A stretch of DNA of 64,000 nucleotides from Mycoplasmopsis bovis PG45 (GTDB taxonomy: Bacteria > Bacillota_I > Bacilli_A > Mycoplasmatales > Metamycoplasmataceae). How positions within the stretch are numbered: the first letter of the stretch is position 1; the number at the start of each line of letters is the position of its first letter. The stretch is from NCBI RefSeq assembly GCF_000183385.1, contig NC_014760.1:620001-684000 (forward strand), read 5' to 3'. A program made the position numbers and the translations under genes. Shown one piece after another: positions 52,432 to 64,000 of the stretch. A model generated the notes under the pieces. That model saw only the letters and a list, made by a program, of their open reading frames with translations, did not search any database and was not told the origin of the DNA.

Positions 52432-53724
52432 TTAAACTACAATTTGATTAGTTGATGTTTCCATCATATCAACTTTGTTACCTAACTCAATTTCAATTTT
52501 TGCATCATTTTTCTTTGAATTTGTTATTGAAAGTATTCTAAAATGAACATCGCCTATAGTATATTTAGTATTTTTTCTCGGAGAGTAGCCAACTCTGTGC
52601 TTGATAAATTCAAACAGGCACATATTTAATTCATTAGGCTCAATGCTTTCAACTTCAATTTCTAGCCTTTTAATCACTTCTTTTAGTTTCATTTTTCCAG
52701 AAGCGTGGAATAATTCAAGACTAATTTCGTGAAAGTCTTCTCACTCTTCATCATCATATTCGTCATATATTTCACCAATAATTTCTTCAATGATATCTTC
52801 CATTGTTATTAAACCAATAACATCAGTACTATAGTTATTTTCAGTAACAAATGCCATTTGTGATTTTTGAATACGCATTTTTTCTAAAGCTAATGACAAG
52901 CTAGTGTTCATTGAAATTGTTGGAACAGGTTTTAAATATGTAATTACCTTGCCTTTTTGTAAGTAAAAAATATCTTTAAGATGAATTATTCCAATAAGAT
53001 TGTCATCTTTTTTAACAGGAAGGCGACTATAATTTGTTTTTTTAAATAACTCTATAGCATCTGATACACTATCATTATAGTTAATTAAATAAACATCCTT
53101 TAGCTTAATATAATGACGCGAGACTTTAGTACTATCTAAGTCTAAAGCATTTTGAGCCATTATGCTTTCATTAGTTTCTAGCACACCTTCGTTTTGTGCA
53201 ATATCTATCAAGCCCTTAACATCTTGCTCAGTATTTGTAATATAAATGTTTCTGCCAATTTTGCTTACTGGATAAGTAAATAGTCAGAAAATATAATAAA
53301 AAGCTTGCAATACATAACAAAAGGTTTTAGATACAGCAACAGGATATTTTTTAGCAGCTAATTTGGGCAAAATTTCACCGAATAACACTACAATCGGGGT
53401 TAAAATGGCTGTTGAGATAATGACATTATATTTATTAACTTCATGCAAGTTTGCTAGTCATCACACGCTCAAAAGATAAGAAGTTATTGCTGAAAGCGCT
53501 ATATTTACAATGTTGTTGCAAATTAAGATTGTGCTAAGTAATTGATTAAAGAATTTGTGTTGCTTTTTAATTAATTTTGCACCAAATTCTTTGTTGTTAA
53601 CCATAGTTTCAATCCTGCCTGGACTTAGACTAGTATATGCAGTTTCACTTGCGCTAAAAATCGAACTAAGCAATAGCAATAAAATCATTCCTATAGTTGA
53701 AATAATTTTTAAATAGAGAGGCAT
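52432..53724 (-). CDS. Hemolysin C-like membrane protein (DUF21-CBS-CorC family)
   Basis: A 430-residue protein with an N-terminal DUF21/CNNM membrane domain: four hydrophobic segments, with LLLLLSSIFSASETAYTSLS and FGEILPKLAAKKYP motifs. Two CBS domains follow (about residues 190-315: NYSRLPVKKDDNLIGIIHLK; MAFVTENNYSTDVIGLITMEDI). A C-terminal CorC/HlyC-type domain ends the protein. Family members bind adenosine nucleotides via CBS and are implicated in Mg2+ or other cation export; the old hemolysin label is probably misleading. Its ATG overlaps the dnaB stop (TAATG). Confidence 0.88.
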
Positions 53725-55199
53725 TATTCATCTCCTTTATTGAAGTTAAAGGAGTCGTTGACTTCATCATATTTATAGTAAAGATCTTCAAATTTACCGC
53801 AGTTTAACCTAAATAATAAATTAATATCAGCTTGTGTACCATTTCTGTGCTTTGCAATAAGTAAATTTGTTACATCGCCAATAAAGCCTTGTTCTAACAT
53901 TTCTTTTTGCTGTGCGCTTAAGTCTTTATCCTTAAAATTAATTTTATTTTTATTGTAGTAGTTCTTTCTATATAAAAATAAAACAATATCAGCATCTTGC
54001 TCAATAGTTCCTGATTCTCTTAAGTCTGATAATATAGGTCTTTTATCTTCTCTTTTTTCAACCTCACGACTAAGCTGGCTTAGTGCAATAATAGGAACTT
54101 TTAATTCTAAAGCCAGTGTTTTAAGATTTCTACTTATTGTTGCAACTTCAGCTTGTCTATCCCTAGAAGGCTTGCTTGAATCGACGCTTAATAATTGCAA
54201 GTAGTCAATAATTATCATATCAATTCCATTAGTTTTAGCAAGCCTACGGCATTTTCAAAGCAATGTTGGCAAGTCAGTTTTAGCTGATTCATCTATAAAT
54301 AAGTTTAATTGGTTAAGATGTCTTTTTTGATGGATGGTAATTTTATCTAATTCTTCCTGTGATAATTCACTAGGTTTTTTAAACTTATATAAATCGATTT
54401 CTGTGCTAATGCCAAATAAACGAGTAACTAGTTGTGATGAAGGCATTTCTAAGGTAAAAAATACAACCTTTTTAGCAGGTTTATTCCTGGAAGCAGAACT
54501 GGCGTTTTTAGCTATATTTAAGGCAAAAGCGGTTTTTCCCATACCTGGTCTAGCAGCTAAAACAATCATTTCTCCAGGCTGAAACCCTTGTGTTAGTGTG
54601 TCTAATGCTTCAAATCCACTAGGTACTCCGCTAATATTAGAAATATTAAGTTCTCTTTTTTTAACTAAATCATCAACTACAACTTTTGCTACTTCCTCAA
54701 CAGTTAAGAAGTCTTGACTAGTTTTGCTTTTGTCGATATTTAAAAGCAAGTCATGAAGTTCGCTAATCACTTCACTTTCGCTTACTGCTGTATTTGTACT
54801 TAATTTATTTAAAACTCTACTTAACTTAAGTTCAATTGTTCTTAATTTTGTTAGTCTTTCTAACTCTTGTAAGTACTGAATAATATTATTACTTAAGCCA
54901 GCAGAATCTTGAATATGTAACAAGAATTCAAAATTAATGAAGTTATATTGCTTATTCTTAGACTTATAAAACATAAGTTGATCAAAATTAATTGAAATGT
55001 TTTTTAAGAATAAGTCTTTTAAAACTTCAAAAAACAAAGCGTGCTCACGAACAGTAAAATCTTCCTTAGTTAAATAAGGAATAATTTTGCTTGCTGTTTG
55101 GTTATTTATATAAACTAAGCCAAGCAATGATGCTTCTAAATTAGGATTTGAATACTTGCTTAGGCTGCTTATCTCATAATACTCGGAGTTATTTGACAT
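53724..55199 (-). CDS. dnaB: Replicative DNA helicase
   Basis: Hexameric helicase at the replication fork, 491 residues. The N-terminal domain begins NPNLEASLLGLVYIN. The RecA-like core has Walker A AARPGMGKTAFALNIA, Walker B IDMIIIDYLQLL, and SQLSREVEKREDKRPILSDL followed by RESGTIEQDAD. A TGA Trp at 54252-54254 (TLLWKCRRL) joins the two apparent halves. The start overlaps the rplI stop by 11 nt. Part of the gdpP-rplI-dnaB cluster conserved in low-GC Gram-positive relatives. Confidence 0.96.
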
Positions 55200-55644
55200 T
55201 GATTATTATATCCACCTTTAGTTTAGCAATAATATCTTTGTAAACAATGATATCAATTTCATGCAACCCTCTGCCAACTAAGTGTACCTTTTGAACAGCG
55301 TATTTGTCTAATTTATAGCCTAATTTAACCAAAGTCTTAACAATATCCTTAGTTGAAACTGCACCATGAACATTCAAATTATTATTGCCGTCTATATTAG
55401 CTTCTAATTCATATTTTAATACTTCTTTTTCAAGCTTTTCCTTTAATTCCAATGCACTTTGACGCGCTTCCATTTCACTAGCAGTTAAATCGCTTAACTT
55501 TTTCTCTAATTGCTTTTTAGTTTTTTCATTATATGGCACTGCAAAGCCTTTATTAATTAAGAAATTAGATCCATATCCGTCAGATACTTCAATAATTGTG
55601 TTTGCCTTGCCATCTTTACAGTCTTTAATTAGTATAACCTTCAT
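55189..55644 (-). CDS. rplI: 50S ribosomal protein L9
   Basis: Binds 23S rRNA at the base of the L1 stalk, 151 residues. The N-terminus MKVILIKDCKDG and the segment VSDGYGSNFLINKGFAVPY are typical L9; a long connecting helix and the C-terminal domain follow (LFGAVS-like NVHGAVSTKDIV). The start MKVILI at 55644 is preferred over a GTG three codons upstream. It overlaps gdpP by 20 nt and dnaB by 11 nt. Confidence 0.95.
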   Translation of the reverse strand: MKVILIKDCKDGKANTIIEVSDGYGSNFLINKGFAVPYNEKTKKQLEKKLSDLTASEMEARQSALELKEKLEKEVLKYELEANIDGNNNLNVHGAVSTKDIVKTLVKLGYKLDKYAVQKVHLVGRGLHEIDIIVYKDIIAKLKVDIIINVK

Positions 55645-57625
55645 TTTTCTCACTCACAATCGCTTGTTTAACATTATCAATAAATGTGCTAAATTCTTCA
55701 CTAGATACGGCTGCTGCTGTGCCAAAGTGTCCACCACCACCTACTGCTTCAGCTATTAATTGAACATTCACATCCAATCCCCTAGCACTCATTTTATAAA
55801 ACTTTGTACCTTTTAGTTTTGCAATAACAAATGATGCCTTTCTGCCACTAATTTTTAAAATTTCTTCAGAAGCTATTGAAATAACATCATTAGTTAGTGG
55901 GATATCTTTATAGGCTAAAAAGTATCCAGGTTTAACTTCTTGTATGTTTGATAAAAGATCATTTACATCATTTCAAGTATCTTCATCGATTTTTAAGATT
56001 TCACTACTTTTTGCTGAATTAGCTCCTTTTTCTTCTAATCAGCCTGCAGCAATAAAAGTTCTTGCGTTAACTTTTTTAGTAAATTGCAAAGTGTCTAAAT
56101 ATATACCATTTAGTAACATTTGAGCAACAAAAGGTTTAATTGAAATTACTTTTTGCACGAACATTAAAATTTCAGTAACTATTTCAGAAGCACTAGAAGC
56201 AGCTGAATCAATATATCTATTAACACTTGGACAAAAATCGATGCTTGAGCCTAATCTATGGTGGTCTAGGATAAAAATATTATTAACTTTTGTATTGTTT
56301 ATACAGTCCTTATTATCGGTTCTATCTAATTGAGAGTTATCTAATAAAAATACTAAAGTTGACTCATCAGTTATTTTATTTGCTACTTGAGGTTTAATAA
56401 AAATCTCTTCATCTTTAGGAATAATTTTTTCAATTGCTGCTTCAGTTGTTGAATCTTGAGTTACCGAACAAATATATGCTTCTTTGTTGTACTCTTTAGC
56501 TAAGGCTCAAATACCTAATGATGAGCCAATAGCATCTAAGTCAGCATTTGAGTGGCCATAACATATAACTTTTTTGATTTTTGGATCTCTTAATTTGCTT
56601 TCTATAACATCAGCAATTCTCTTAATTCTAGTTCTGCTAATGTCATAAAGTATTTCACTAGATGAACCAAAATATTTTGGTCTTTCAACATTTGAGAAAA
56701 TTGCAACTTGATCACCACCACGACTTTGAGCTTGTAATAAAGCGTTTTTGGCTTGCTCTGTTTTTTCTCATAGGTTTTGATAGCCTAATGCAAAACCTGC
56801 AGAAATAGAAATCAAATGATTATTTATTTTTGAATTTTTTAGCGCAGAGTGAATCTTTGAAAAGAAACTAAAGTCAACGCTTACCATTTTATCAATTGAT
56901 TCTTTATTAGTGAACACTAAGAATTTTCCATTAGTATATTGACGATATACAAAGTTATATTTAGTAACTAATTCGTCCAAAATTGCTATAAATTCTTGGT
57001 TAACTTTATAAAGTTCTTCTTTTGAAAGTATTGAATGATATAACTGATAATTATCTATTTCTACTTCGCCAATTACAGGAAGTTGATTAGAATAAATTTG
57101 AATCATATGCTGTTCTAAAGTAATGTCTTTTATGCTTATGCAATTTTTAAGTGGCCATATTTCTGCATGATAATAATTTTCATTATCTTTAAAATTTATG
57201 CTTTGTAAATTAGTATCAAAATTTGAATCATAATACTTAAAGAACTCGGCTAATGTATATCCGACTCATTTGCGACCAAATTTATTTTTTATAAATGAAC
57301 TAGTTCATAAAATGTTGAAATTATTGTCATAAATTAGCAAGCCAATTGAATTATGACTTATTATCTCATCTATAAAAAAGTTAAATGACTTCTTGATAAT
57401 TGCATTTTGTGACCAATACATTCTGATAAGCAGTAATCCCACAGTACTTGCAATAATTGCACTAATTGTTAGTCCAACTACTGCAGAGGCTCATATTTTA
57501 GACTGACTATTACTAAATTTAGTAATAAGAACAACACAAGCAATTAATGTGATAATTGCTAGCAGGCATATTGTTCCATAAATTATGACAGTCTTTTTCT
57601 TACTAGGAATATTACTCAAATTCAT
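55625..57625 (-). CDS. gdpP: Cyclic-di-AMP phosphodiesterase GdpP
   Basis: Membrane protein predicted to hydrolyse c-di-AMP, 666 residues. Two N-terminal transmembrane segments (VIIYGTICLLAIITLIACVV; SAVVGLTISAIIASTVGLLL) precede a PAS-like region and a degenerate GGDEF domain. The catalytic DHH domain has CYGHSNADLDAIGSS (near residue 353), LLDNSQLDR and ILDHHRLGSS (near 452), then the DHHA1 motif VGGGGHFGTAAA. The start at 57625 gives the membrane anchors. It is first gene of gdpP-rplI-dnaB. c-di-AMP controls osmolyte and potassium balance in related bacteria. Confidence 0.93.
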
Positions 57626-57915
57626 ACTTAATATTAATTATATAAAAGATTTTGGAATTGGATTGAACTAGATATATTATTTGAAACAAGCATTTTAATT
57701 TTAATCATGAGTATTGCACGCATATATTCCATATTTATTTTTTAACTAATAAATCTATTTTATAGACTTTAAAGTTTGTATGCTTAATATTTATAATCTT
57801 CGTTTCAACATTACTGTATAATGATTAAAATTTAATCATAGGACTTAATATTCAAATTGTTAATTTTATATTTTCACAATAAAAGATATATAGTATATGT
57901 AGCAAGGAACAAATT
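57626..57915. other. Divergent intergenic region
   Basis: A 290-bp AT-rich region with the promoters of gdpP (-) and the lipoprotein at 57916 (+). Ribosome-binding AAGGAA at 57903-57908. No gene seen. Confidence 0.4.
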
Positions 57916-58983
57916 ATGAAAAAAATCAAAATATTAAGTAGTATTGGAATATTAGCGCCCGTCTTAGCTATTCCTTTAGTAGCTGCTAGTTGCAATAATG
58001 AATCTAAACTCAAAGATTTACAAACAAAGTATGAAAACAACAGAAAATCAGTTATAGATTTTTTAAATTCAGAAGAAAAATATAGCTTTTTAAAAACATA
58101 TGTTGATATTAAAAATGCTCTAAATGCTAAAGTTGATATTAAAAGTAGCAAAGAAATCAATAATTGAATAAAAAACACAAATGATGCAATTTCTTCATAT
58201 AAATCATTTAAAAATAGCATTGTTACAGTTAATGAAGATAAAGAAAAAAATACATTTTCTGCTTTTGATAACTTACTAGTTTTATCATCTAAAGTATCTG
58301 AAAAGGGAAAAGGCTTTTTCCCTAAAACTATTATAAATCAGCTTAAAAGTAAAAATTCATTTGCAGAACAAGTTAAATTACTAAATTCCTTTTTAGAATC
58401 AAGCTTATTAAAAGTTAATGAAGAATCATTGAAAGATATTTCAATAGATTTTGAAAACTCTGTCCCAAATGATTTTATTAATTCAGTCAATGATGGGTTA
58501 ACACTAACTTTTGTAATGAACAAAAATGGAACTAAGCATTATGCACCCATAACATGAAAAAATATTGGTTTAAATAATGTTGAAAAAGCTGATGATGTTC
58601 ACAGCGATGAAATTGATTTATCAAAAGTAACTGAAAATGATAAAAATCATTATCTAGATGATAGCTTTATTATTGGAAAAATATTTAAAAATGCAGCTTT
58701 TGGCACAGAACAAACTGCTGATAAAATCTTTGAAAAAATAAATTCTATCGTTTCCCAAAGTAACGGTAAATTAGACACAAATGAATTTAAGAAGAAAGCT
58801 GAAGAATTGAATAAACTTTTTGCATTTGAAACAAATCTTGAAAATAACCCTAGTGTTTCATATTCATTAATTGGCTCACATGCGCATTCAACTAAGGAAT
58901 ACCATTTTTACTTAACAAAATATGTAAATAACGCTAAGGATTCAAAAATCAGTTTCATTGTTCACAATCAAAAAAACAATTAA
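57916..58983 (+). CDS. Lipoprotein of unknown function
   Basis: Predicted surface lipoprotein, 355 residues. The signal peptide MKKIKILSSIGILAPVLAI leads to the lipobox LVAASC. The mature chain is Lys/Asn/Ser-rich with alternating helical segments (LKDLQTKYENNRKSVIDFL), no repeats and no family I recognise. Several Trp are TGA. The gene ends in the terminator that, with the last codons, was duplicated by the adjacent IS1634 insertion. Confidence 0.8.
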
Positions 58984-59038
58984 CAAAAAATACTGAAGTT
59001 GATTTTCAGTATTTTTTTGCTTTATTTATGATTTACTT
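58972..59038. repeat. 67-bp target-site duplication, left copy
   Basis: Identical to 60913-60979 over 67 bp by direct comparison. It contains the last codons of the + lipoprotein gene, the shared terminator, and a duplicate of the 3' end of the convergent P80-like gene. Confidence 0.88.
58987..59018. terminator. Bidirectional terminator, left copy
   Basis: AATACTGAA/TTCAGTATT stem with poly-A on one side and poly-T on the other. The same hairpin is present in the right copy of the duplication, near 60928-60958. Confidence 0.8.
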
Positions 59039-60912
59039 CCTACGTTTCCCAGTTTAAGCATAAAACAAGAAAACATAATTATGTAAATTTTTGATTTCAT
59101 AAGTTATGTTTTTTTATAATGTAATGTCTAAGTGACTTTTTCTTTTGTTAAAAGTTCTAATAATATTTGATAAGTTTGCCAACTTTCTTGTAACTCGTCG
59201 TTATAAACTTGTATAGTTTCGATTTTTTGTTTATTTACAAATACTTCAATTTCTTTAACTTCTTTGATAACATTAATCACTTTATGCTCAGTAATTTTAC
59301 TTTTTTCAGTCAGTCCTAATTTTAAATTTAGAGTGTAGATGATGTAGTTTAAAAATACTAATGAAATGAAACATAAACAAACGTAACCAACAATATGGTT
59401 TCAAGTTGATAAATACATTGGACGAAGAGATAATTTACCTTTTAATGTCTTGAAATTAGACTCAATTTGTCATTGTTTTGAATATAAATTAATAACTTCT
59501 TTTACTGATAAATCTGTTCTGTTTGTTTCGTAAACATAGTATCCATCATATTTTTGATCTTCTTGTATTTTTTCTATGTCAAGTTCATAAAATGCACCTT
59601 TGCTTATAGGTTTGAAGAATCTATATTTTTTAGATCCCGCTAGATCATCACAAGAAACAAGATTATCTTTATTCATTTTCTTAGTGAAATTTTGAATTAA
59701 AATATCTCTATCGTTTTTGTCTTTAGTCGCTCGTTTTTGACTAAAACTAATTATTTGTCTTCTAAAATGTCCATTAATTCTTTTTTTATTGTATGAAGAT
59801 GCAATATCACGAGTTTTGTATATCAAACCACCATCATTTACATAATCTTTTTCATCTAATACATACTCTTTAAATTGTTTGCTTCCAGCTTTCATTCTAT
59901 ATGAGATTATGTATTTTCAATTCTTAGATTCTAAAAATCTAATATTTCTATTAACACTCATTCCTTTGTCAGCAATTATAGTTACACTGTTAACTTCATA
60001 AATATCTGCAATTTCAAGCATAAAAGGTATGAAAGTATTCGAATCAGTAACATTTCCTGGAAATATTTTGTAGTGTAACGGTATCCCATTTTCATCAGTT
60101 GCCATGCCTATAACAATCTGGTCTTCTTTAAATTTTCCATCTTTTGAATAGCCAGGTTTTTTATAACCTTCACGAGAAAATGTTTCAAAATAAGTAGTTG
60201 TTGCGTCAAATCATAATACATCAATTTTTCTATTAGTATTTGCACAAATTTTTGCATTTAAATTTCTTAAAATTTCATCTTTGTTTTTTGCTATATAGTC
60301 TAATGATCTATAAAATGAATTTTTTGAATAAGTGTCTATTTTTTCTTTTTTTGCTGTCATATAAGTGTTAAAAACACTTATTGGATTTTTAATTCTTTGA
60401 TAAATCAACTGTAAAACAACATCTTTTAATGTTATCGATTTTGTGGGAGAACAATCATTAAAAATATTGAAATAATCAAATAGTTTTTCAACTACTTCGT
60501 AACCTTTAAACCTTTCTAAAACTTCTTTTTTGGTCTCTTTTTTCTCTTTAAAAATCTCATCTAATTTAGTTCTTGCTTGTTCTTTTGTTCAAGACAATGG
60601 AAAGTTTGCAATAATTGCTTTGATAATTGTTAGCGGATCATCGTGATATTGTTTTAATTCATGCAAATAACCATATCCTAATCTGTATACAAAACCTTTG
60701 TTATCTGGTCTTGGCACTCCAATTGATAAGTATTCACCTTTTTTAACTCTTGCTATTGATGTTCTTCATTGTCTTTTTGCATCATTTTTCGACTTTTTCA
60801 TGTTTTTATTATATCATATTTAAGCATAAAAGTATAATAAATTATATTTTTTTTATAAAAAAATATAGCCGCCGAAAACTGAGTGTTTTCGCGACTAAGT
60901 GGGAAACGTAGG
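59039..60912 (-). mobile_element. IS1634-family insertion sequence, intact (1,874 bp)
   Basis: Ends share the perfect inverted repeat CCTACGTTTCCCA (left 59039, right ending 60912), with further partial similarity inward. It is flanked by a 67-bp direct repeat; unusually long and variable target duplications are a known trait of IS1634. It carries one full-length transposase gene. Confidence 0.88.
59128..60801 (-). CDS. IS1634-family transposase, intact
   Basis: DDE transposase of 557 residues, in the length range of IS1634. Catalytic aspartates are in DVLWFDATTTYFET and TIIADKGMSVNRN, and the Glu is in YSKQWQIESNFKTLKGKL. The C-terminal region is hydrophobic then charged. In-frame TGA codons are Trp (QWRTS, LSWTK, VLWFD, SKNWKY, KQWQIE). 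The start ATGAAAAAG at 60801; stop TAG at 59128-59130. No frameshift or stop, so probably active. Confidence 0.92.
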
Positions 60913-60979
60913 AAAAACAATTAACAAAAAATACTGAAGTTGATTTTCAGTATTTTTTTGCTTTATTTATGATTTACTT
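60913..60979. repeat. 67-bp target-site duplication, right copy
   Basis: Identical to 58972-59038. It supplies the last five codons before the stop and the terminator of the P80-like gene. Confidence 0.88.
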
Positions 60980-62732
60980 CGTTCTCAATTGATTTAATTA
61001 AGTCATCTTCTTTTATTTCTGATGGAGAATTATGATCAGTTCATTTTACTGCAGCTGATTTAATTGAGTTATATATTTGTCCGGTTTTATCATCTTGAAC
61101 ATTATTTTTAGCAATTATTGAACTATCTTTTTCAAAATCTCTAATTGATTTAATAGAAACATAAGCTGATCTTAGAAAGTTTAAAATTCTAAATTCTTCA
61201 TCACTGATAGAATTATTTGCTCTTTTTTGTTTTAGCTTTTCAGCTTCAGTTTCAAATCAATTTAGACTCTTATCATTTACAACTGAGGCTAGTGGCATAA
61301 TATAGCCAGAATATTTAGCAAAGGTTTTTCAGTTTTCCTCTACCCCTTGATTATAGGCATTATTGGTTCCTTCAAATAATCATTTAACGAACTTTACAAC
61401 AGCTTTATTCATTGAACTGTCTTTAGATTTTAACACTAGTAAGCTAGAACCTCCTTCAGTAAATATTTTTTGCGAACCTTTTTTAATTGTTGTTAATTGT
61501 GGATCCATATAAACATCTTCATATGAAGCAACTTTTTTAGCAAAATCAGGGTCGTTTTTACCTTGACTTTCTTTTAGTCTACTACTGTACATTGTTGAAT
61601 TAACGCCAACGCTTGCTGCAAAACCTATAGCGCTTTTGAATCTAGCGATATTTATGCTAGAGTTTTCGCCCTTGTTACCAAAATTTATCGTTTGGAAAAC
61701 CTTGTTGTTAGCACCTACTTTGTGTGCATGTCTTTTTATTGCTTCTTTATAACTGCTTAACAATAACTTAAACTTGCTTTTTATGTCTTGATCTTGAACT
61801 ATGTTATATTTAACAGTAACAGGTTTTTCAGGATTGCCAGTTTCTTCTAAATCATATACAAGCTTGTCTTTATCAATTTGCGAGTGAAGTTCTTTAAATA
61901 ATAAGTCATTGGCATAATCTACTGAAATAACTTCACCAGTTAATGTATCATCATTAACTTTTGATTCATTTAGCTTAGTGCCTTCATGGAATTTTTTAGC
62001 AAATTCCTTAATACTTTCAACAGACTTAAATGTTTCATCGTTTACAGTAAGTCCCTCAAAAGCTTTATTGCTATTCGCCTCTAATGCCTTTCAAATAGTA
62101 TTTTCCGGCAATTTAGAACCAACACCTTCTTTGCCAGCTTCGGTTGCTTTTTTAACAATTTCTGCATTCTCGTCAACCTTTCCGCCGTTCGCTTTAATCA
62201 TTTTAAACATATAATCTAAAACTTCAAGATTATAAACAACAGCATCTACGTCTAAATTATCAAATGGAATGCTATAAATTTTGTCATTACCTTTTTGTCC
62301 TGGTAGTTTTGAGTGTAAGTCCGCAATATTTTTATTAAATATTGACTTAGTTATTCCATGGTCAGAAAGATCCATTAATCTTTTGTGTTGATTAAGTACA
62401 TAAGCACCAGATTGTGCTCCTAGAATAAGGTTTGGCAATGCTGCTTCATTGTTTGTTTCAATGTCATTTTTTACCTTTTTAATTAATTCAAACTCACTAG
62501 TGGTTTTTGTTTTGTCACTAAATTGTAATTCTATAGGTAAGAAGTCTTTGTCTTTACTAAATGTTGTGTTGTAGTACTTAACTAAAGGTACAAGCATCTT
62601 AGGCAAAGGCCAATAATTATCTTGAGCAAATTGAAACACCACTTTTTTGTCATTTTTTTGACATGATGCTGCAATCATTGGAGCAGCTGCTGCTAATGGA
62701 ATAATTCCAAACAATAATTTTTTCTTATTCAT
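60963..62732 (-). CDS. P80-like solute-binding lipoprotein of an ABC transporter
   Basis: Predicted surface binding protein, 589 residues. The signal peptide MNKKKLLFGIIPLAAAAPM ends at IAASC. The mature part has family-1 solute-binding features: VVFQFAQDNYWPLPKML, ALPNLILGAQSGAYVLNQ, YSIPFDNLDVDAVVYNLEVL and a region near KSAIGFAASVG. It follows two MalF/MalG-type permease genes in the same direction, so the substrate is probably a sugar or glycerol derivative. Similar proteins are called P80 in the M. bovis/agalactiae group. Its 3' end lies in the IS1634 target duplication. Confidence 0.82.
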
Positions 62733-62880
62733 TTTCTAAATCCTTTATATTTTAAAAACAACATTAACATTTTATATTACATTTAATAAAATACATGCTA
62801 AAACTAAAATTTTGTTAAAAAAAATATGAAAATAAAAGCCTATTTTATAGGCCTTTTAGAAAAATACTCCACTTAACTTA

Positions 62881-63705
62881 TTAATTGAATCTATTTATTT
62901 TCTTTGAGAAAATAGCATAAATTGTTAGTGGTATAAGAACTGAAATTACAGCTCCAGCAGCTTGAATGGCTGTATTTTCAAACTCAGCAGATTCTTTTCC
63001 TAAGTTTAAAAATCAGATTGTTATATTTGTAAAACCTTTTACATTGCTTGTTGATGGAAGCACAAATGTTGGCCACAAATAGTCATTTCAGGCTGTAATG
63101 AAAGCAAATACAATCAACAAAAAGTATGCCAATTTCAATTTTGGCAAGTAAACATATGTGATTTTCTGATTTCACTTGAGATTGTCATTTAGCATAACTT
63201 TATACTTTTCATTATGAGCACTTTTAGCTAAATCTCACACATAGGTAAATGTAAAGAACGAAAATATAGAATTAGATACAAATGAAAATGCTGTTCCGTA
63301 TAAATCTAACCTTATTAAGAAAGTTTTTAGACTTAAATAGATTGAAAATTCAGGTACTAAGCTTATTACTAAGAAGAAATTTTGAAATATTTTCTGAAAC
63401 CTGTTATTCATTTTTAAAAGACCTGCAACAGCCATAGAATAGGTTACAATTCTTAGAGTCATTAAAAATAAAGCAAATAAAGATGTGTATCCAAAAGCGA
63501 CTCAAAAGTCTTTTTTATAGGCTTCTGCGTAATTTGACCAATTTCACTCTTGAATTGTTAGTGTAGCTTTATTATCAGTTATTGTTTTGGGCGAAACTAA
63601 TGAATGAAGTAATAAATAATAAAGCGGAAAAAGCAACATAATACATAAAAGGCCAATTAGCGCAAATTTAAGTATTCCAAAAAATATTTTTTTAGCTAGT
63701 AGCAT
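62881..63705 (-). CDS. ABC transporter permease, MalG-like
   Basis: Inner-membrane permease of 274 residues with about six hydrophobic segments. The C-terminal FAFITAWNDYLWPTFVLPST matches the A-W-N-(D/E)-F-L-W-P motif of carbohydrate-type MalG/UgpE permeases. The start at 63705 overlaps the upstream permease stop by 14 nt. Several Trp are TGA-encoded. It forms a transporter with the partial permease upstream and the P80-like lipoprotein downstream; no ATPase gene is in the window. Confidence 0.88.
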
Positions 63706-64000
63706 TTGAAACCTTTCTTTGCTTTATTTTTAAGTTTATTTTCTTAAATAGATTTACAATCTTTTTAATAGTTTTAGGTCTTAATAATTGAAGTAAGCAC
63801 AGTAATGAAACTAAATATGCAAAACTAAAGAAAGCTGACGAATAACCCCTTGGATAAGTCAAAACCGGATTACTACCTAGTCCTAAATACTTAGCAGTAT
63901 AACTAGTCAGCGTATGAGCTTTTTCTAAATCTAGGTCAAATGAACGTTCTAAAATGGCTTGTGGATACATAAGGGATGAAAATATAAAATTAGTAAATAG
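63692..64000 (-). CDS. ABC transporter permease, MalF-like, 5' end outside window
   Basis: The C-terminal about 102 residues of an ABC permease. SSLMYPQAILERSFDLDLEK and a final membrane segment (AFFSFAYLVSLLCLLQLL) are followed by a basic tail (KKIVNLFKKINLKIKQRK). Its stop overlaps the next permease start. Position and pairing indicate the MalF/UgpA-type partner. The rest lies beyond the window. Confidence 0.75.
   Translation of the reverse strand, partial: LFTNFIFSSLMYPQAILERSFDLDLEKAHTLTSYTAKYLGLGSNPVLTYPRGYSSAFFSFAYLVSLLCLLQLLRPKTIKKIVNLFKKINLKIKQRKVSNATS

Noticed and set aside
1-64000. CRISPR array, rRNA operon or chromosomal origin
   Set aside because: I saw no regularly spaced short direct repeats, no rRNA sequence and no dnaA gene with clustered DnaA boxes. 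The tandem repeats present are protein-coding or simple tracts.

Overview
The window is AT-rich and reads as a Mollicutes chromosome that uses UGA as tryptophan. Almost every housekeeping protein (TopA, SecA, GlyRS, DnaG, S2, S6, EF-Ts, GdpP) has in-frame TGA codons at conserved Trp positions. The gene set is a P37-type ABC system, many lipoproteins with an [AS]-[AK]-C lipobox, a DUF285 lipoprotein, a P80-type binding protein, and IS3 and IS1634/IS4 elements. This fits the Mycoplasma (Mycoplasmopsis) bovis / agalactiae group; species assignment is inference.

Layout. 1-1430: an edge-cut nested IS copy and a truncated gene. 1.5-9.3 kb: rpsF-ssb-rpsR (-), topA (+), a zinc alcohol dehydrogenase (-), secA (+), a small DUF2188 protein. 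9.4-13.5 kb: P37 thiamine-type ABC operon (-) behind a TPP riboswitch. 13.8-25.6 kb, all +: a membrane-anchored acidic protein, glyS, dnaG-rpoD-nif3-like, nox, a dimeric dUTPase, and an S41-peptidase lipoprotein that appears to start with AUA. 25.7-29.5 kb, all -: tsf, rpsB and a GATC-type restriction-modification pair. 30-38 kb: a second TPP riboswitch with a terminator, leading into four lipoprotein genes (repeat-domain protein, leucine-rich protein, mixed coiled-coil/leucine-rich protein, S41 peptidase). 38-42.5 kb: rmuC, a dicarboxylate-type symporter and a CoA-disulfide-reductase-like flavoprotein. 42.7-45.7 kb: an IS4-type element interrupted by an IS3-type element. 45.9-52.1 kb: lipoprotein genes with repeat tracts, pseudogenes, an orphan PTS IIB protein, and an IS inside a lipoprotein signal peptide. 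52.2-57.6 kb: tRNA-Gly and a compact cluster gdpP-rplI-dnaB-CBS membrane protein (-). 57.9-64 kb: a lipoprotein, an intact IS1634 element with a 67-bp target duplication, and a P80-type ABC operon cut by the window edge.

Functionally, core information-processing genes alternate with surface and transport genes. The most unusual signal is the TPP riboswitch at 29905-29998. It has the same conserved core as the one before P37, but precedes surface lipoproteins rather than a recognisable thiamine transporter or enzyme. Candidate phase-variation tracts (C10 next to a -10 box, GA12.5) and four IS copies indicate rapid change in the lipoprotein regions.
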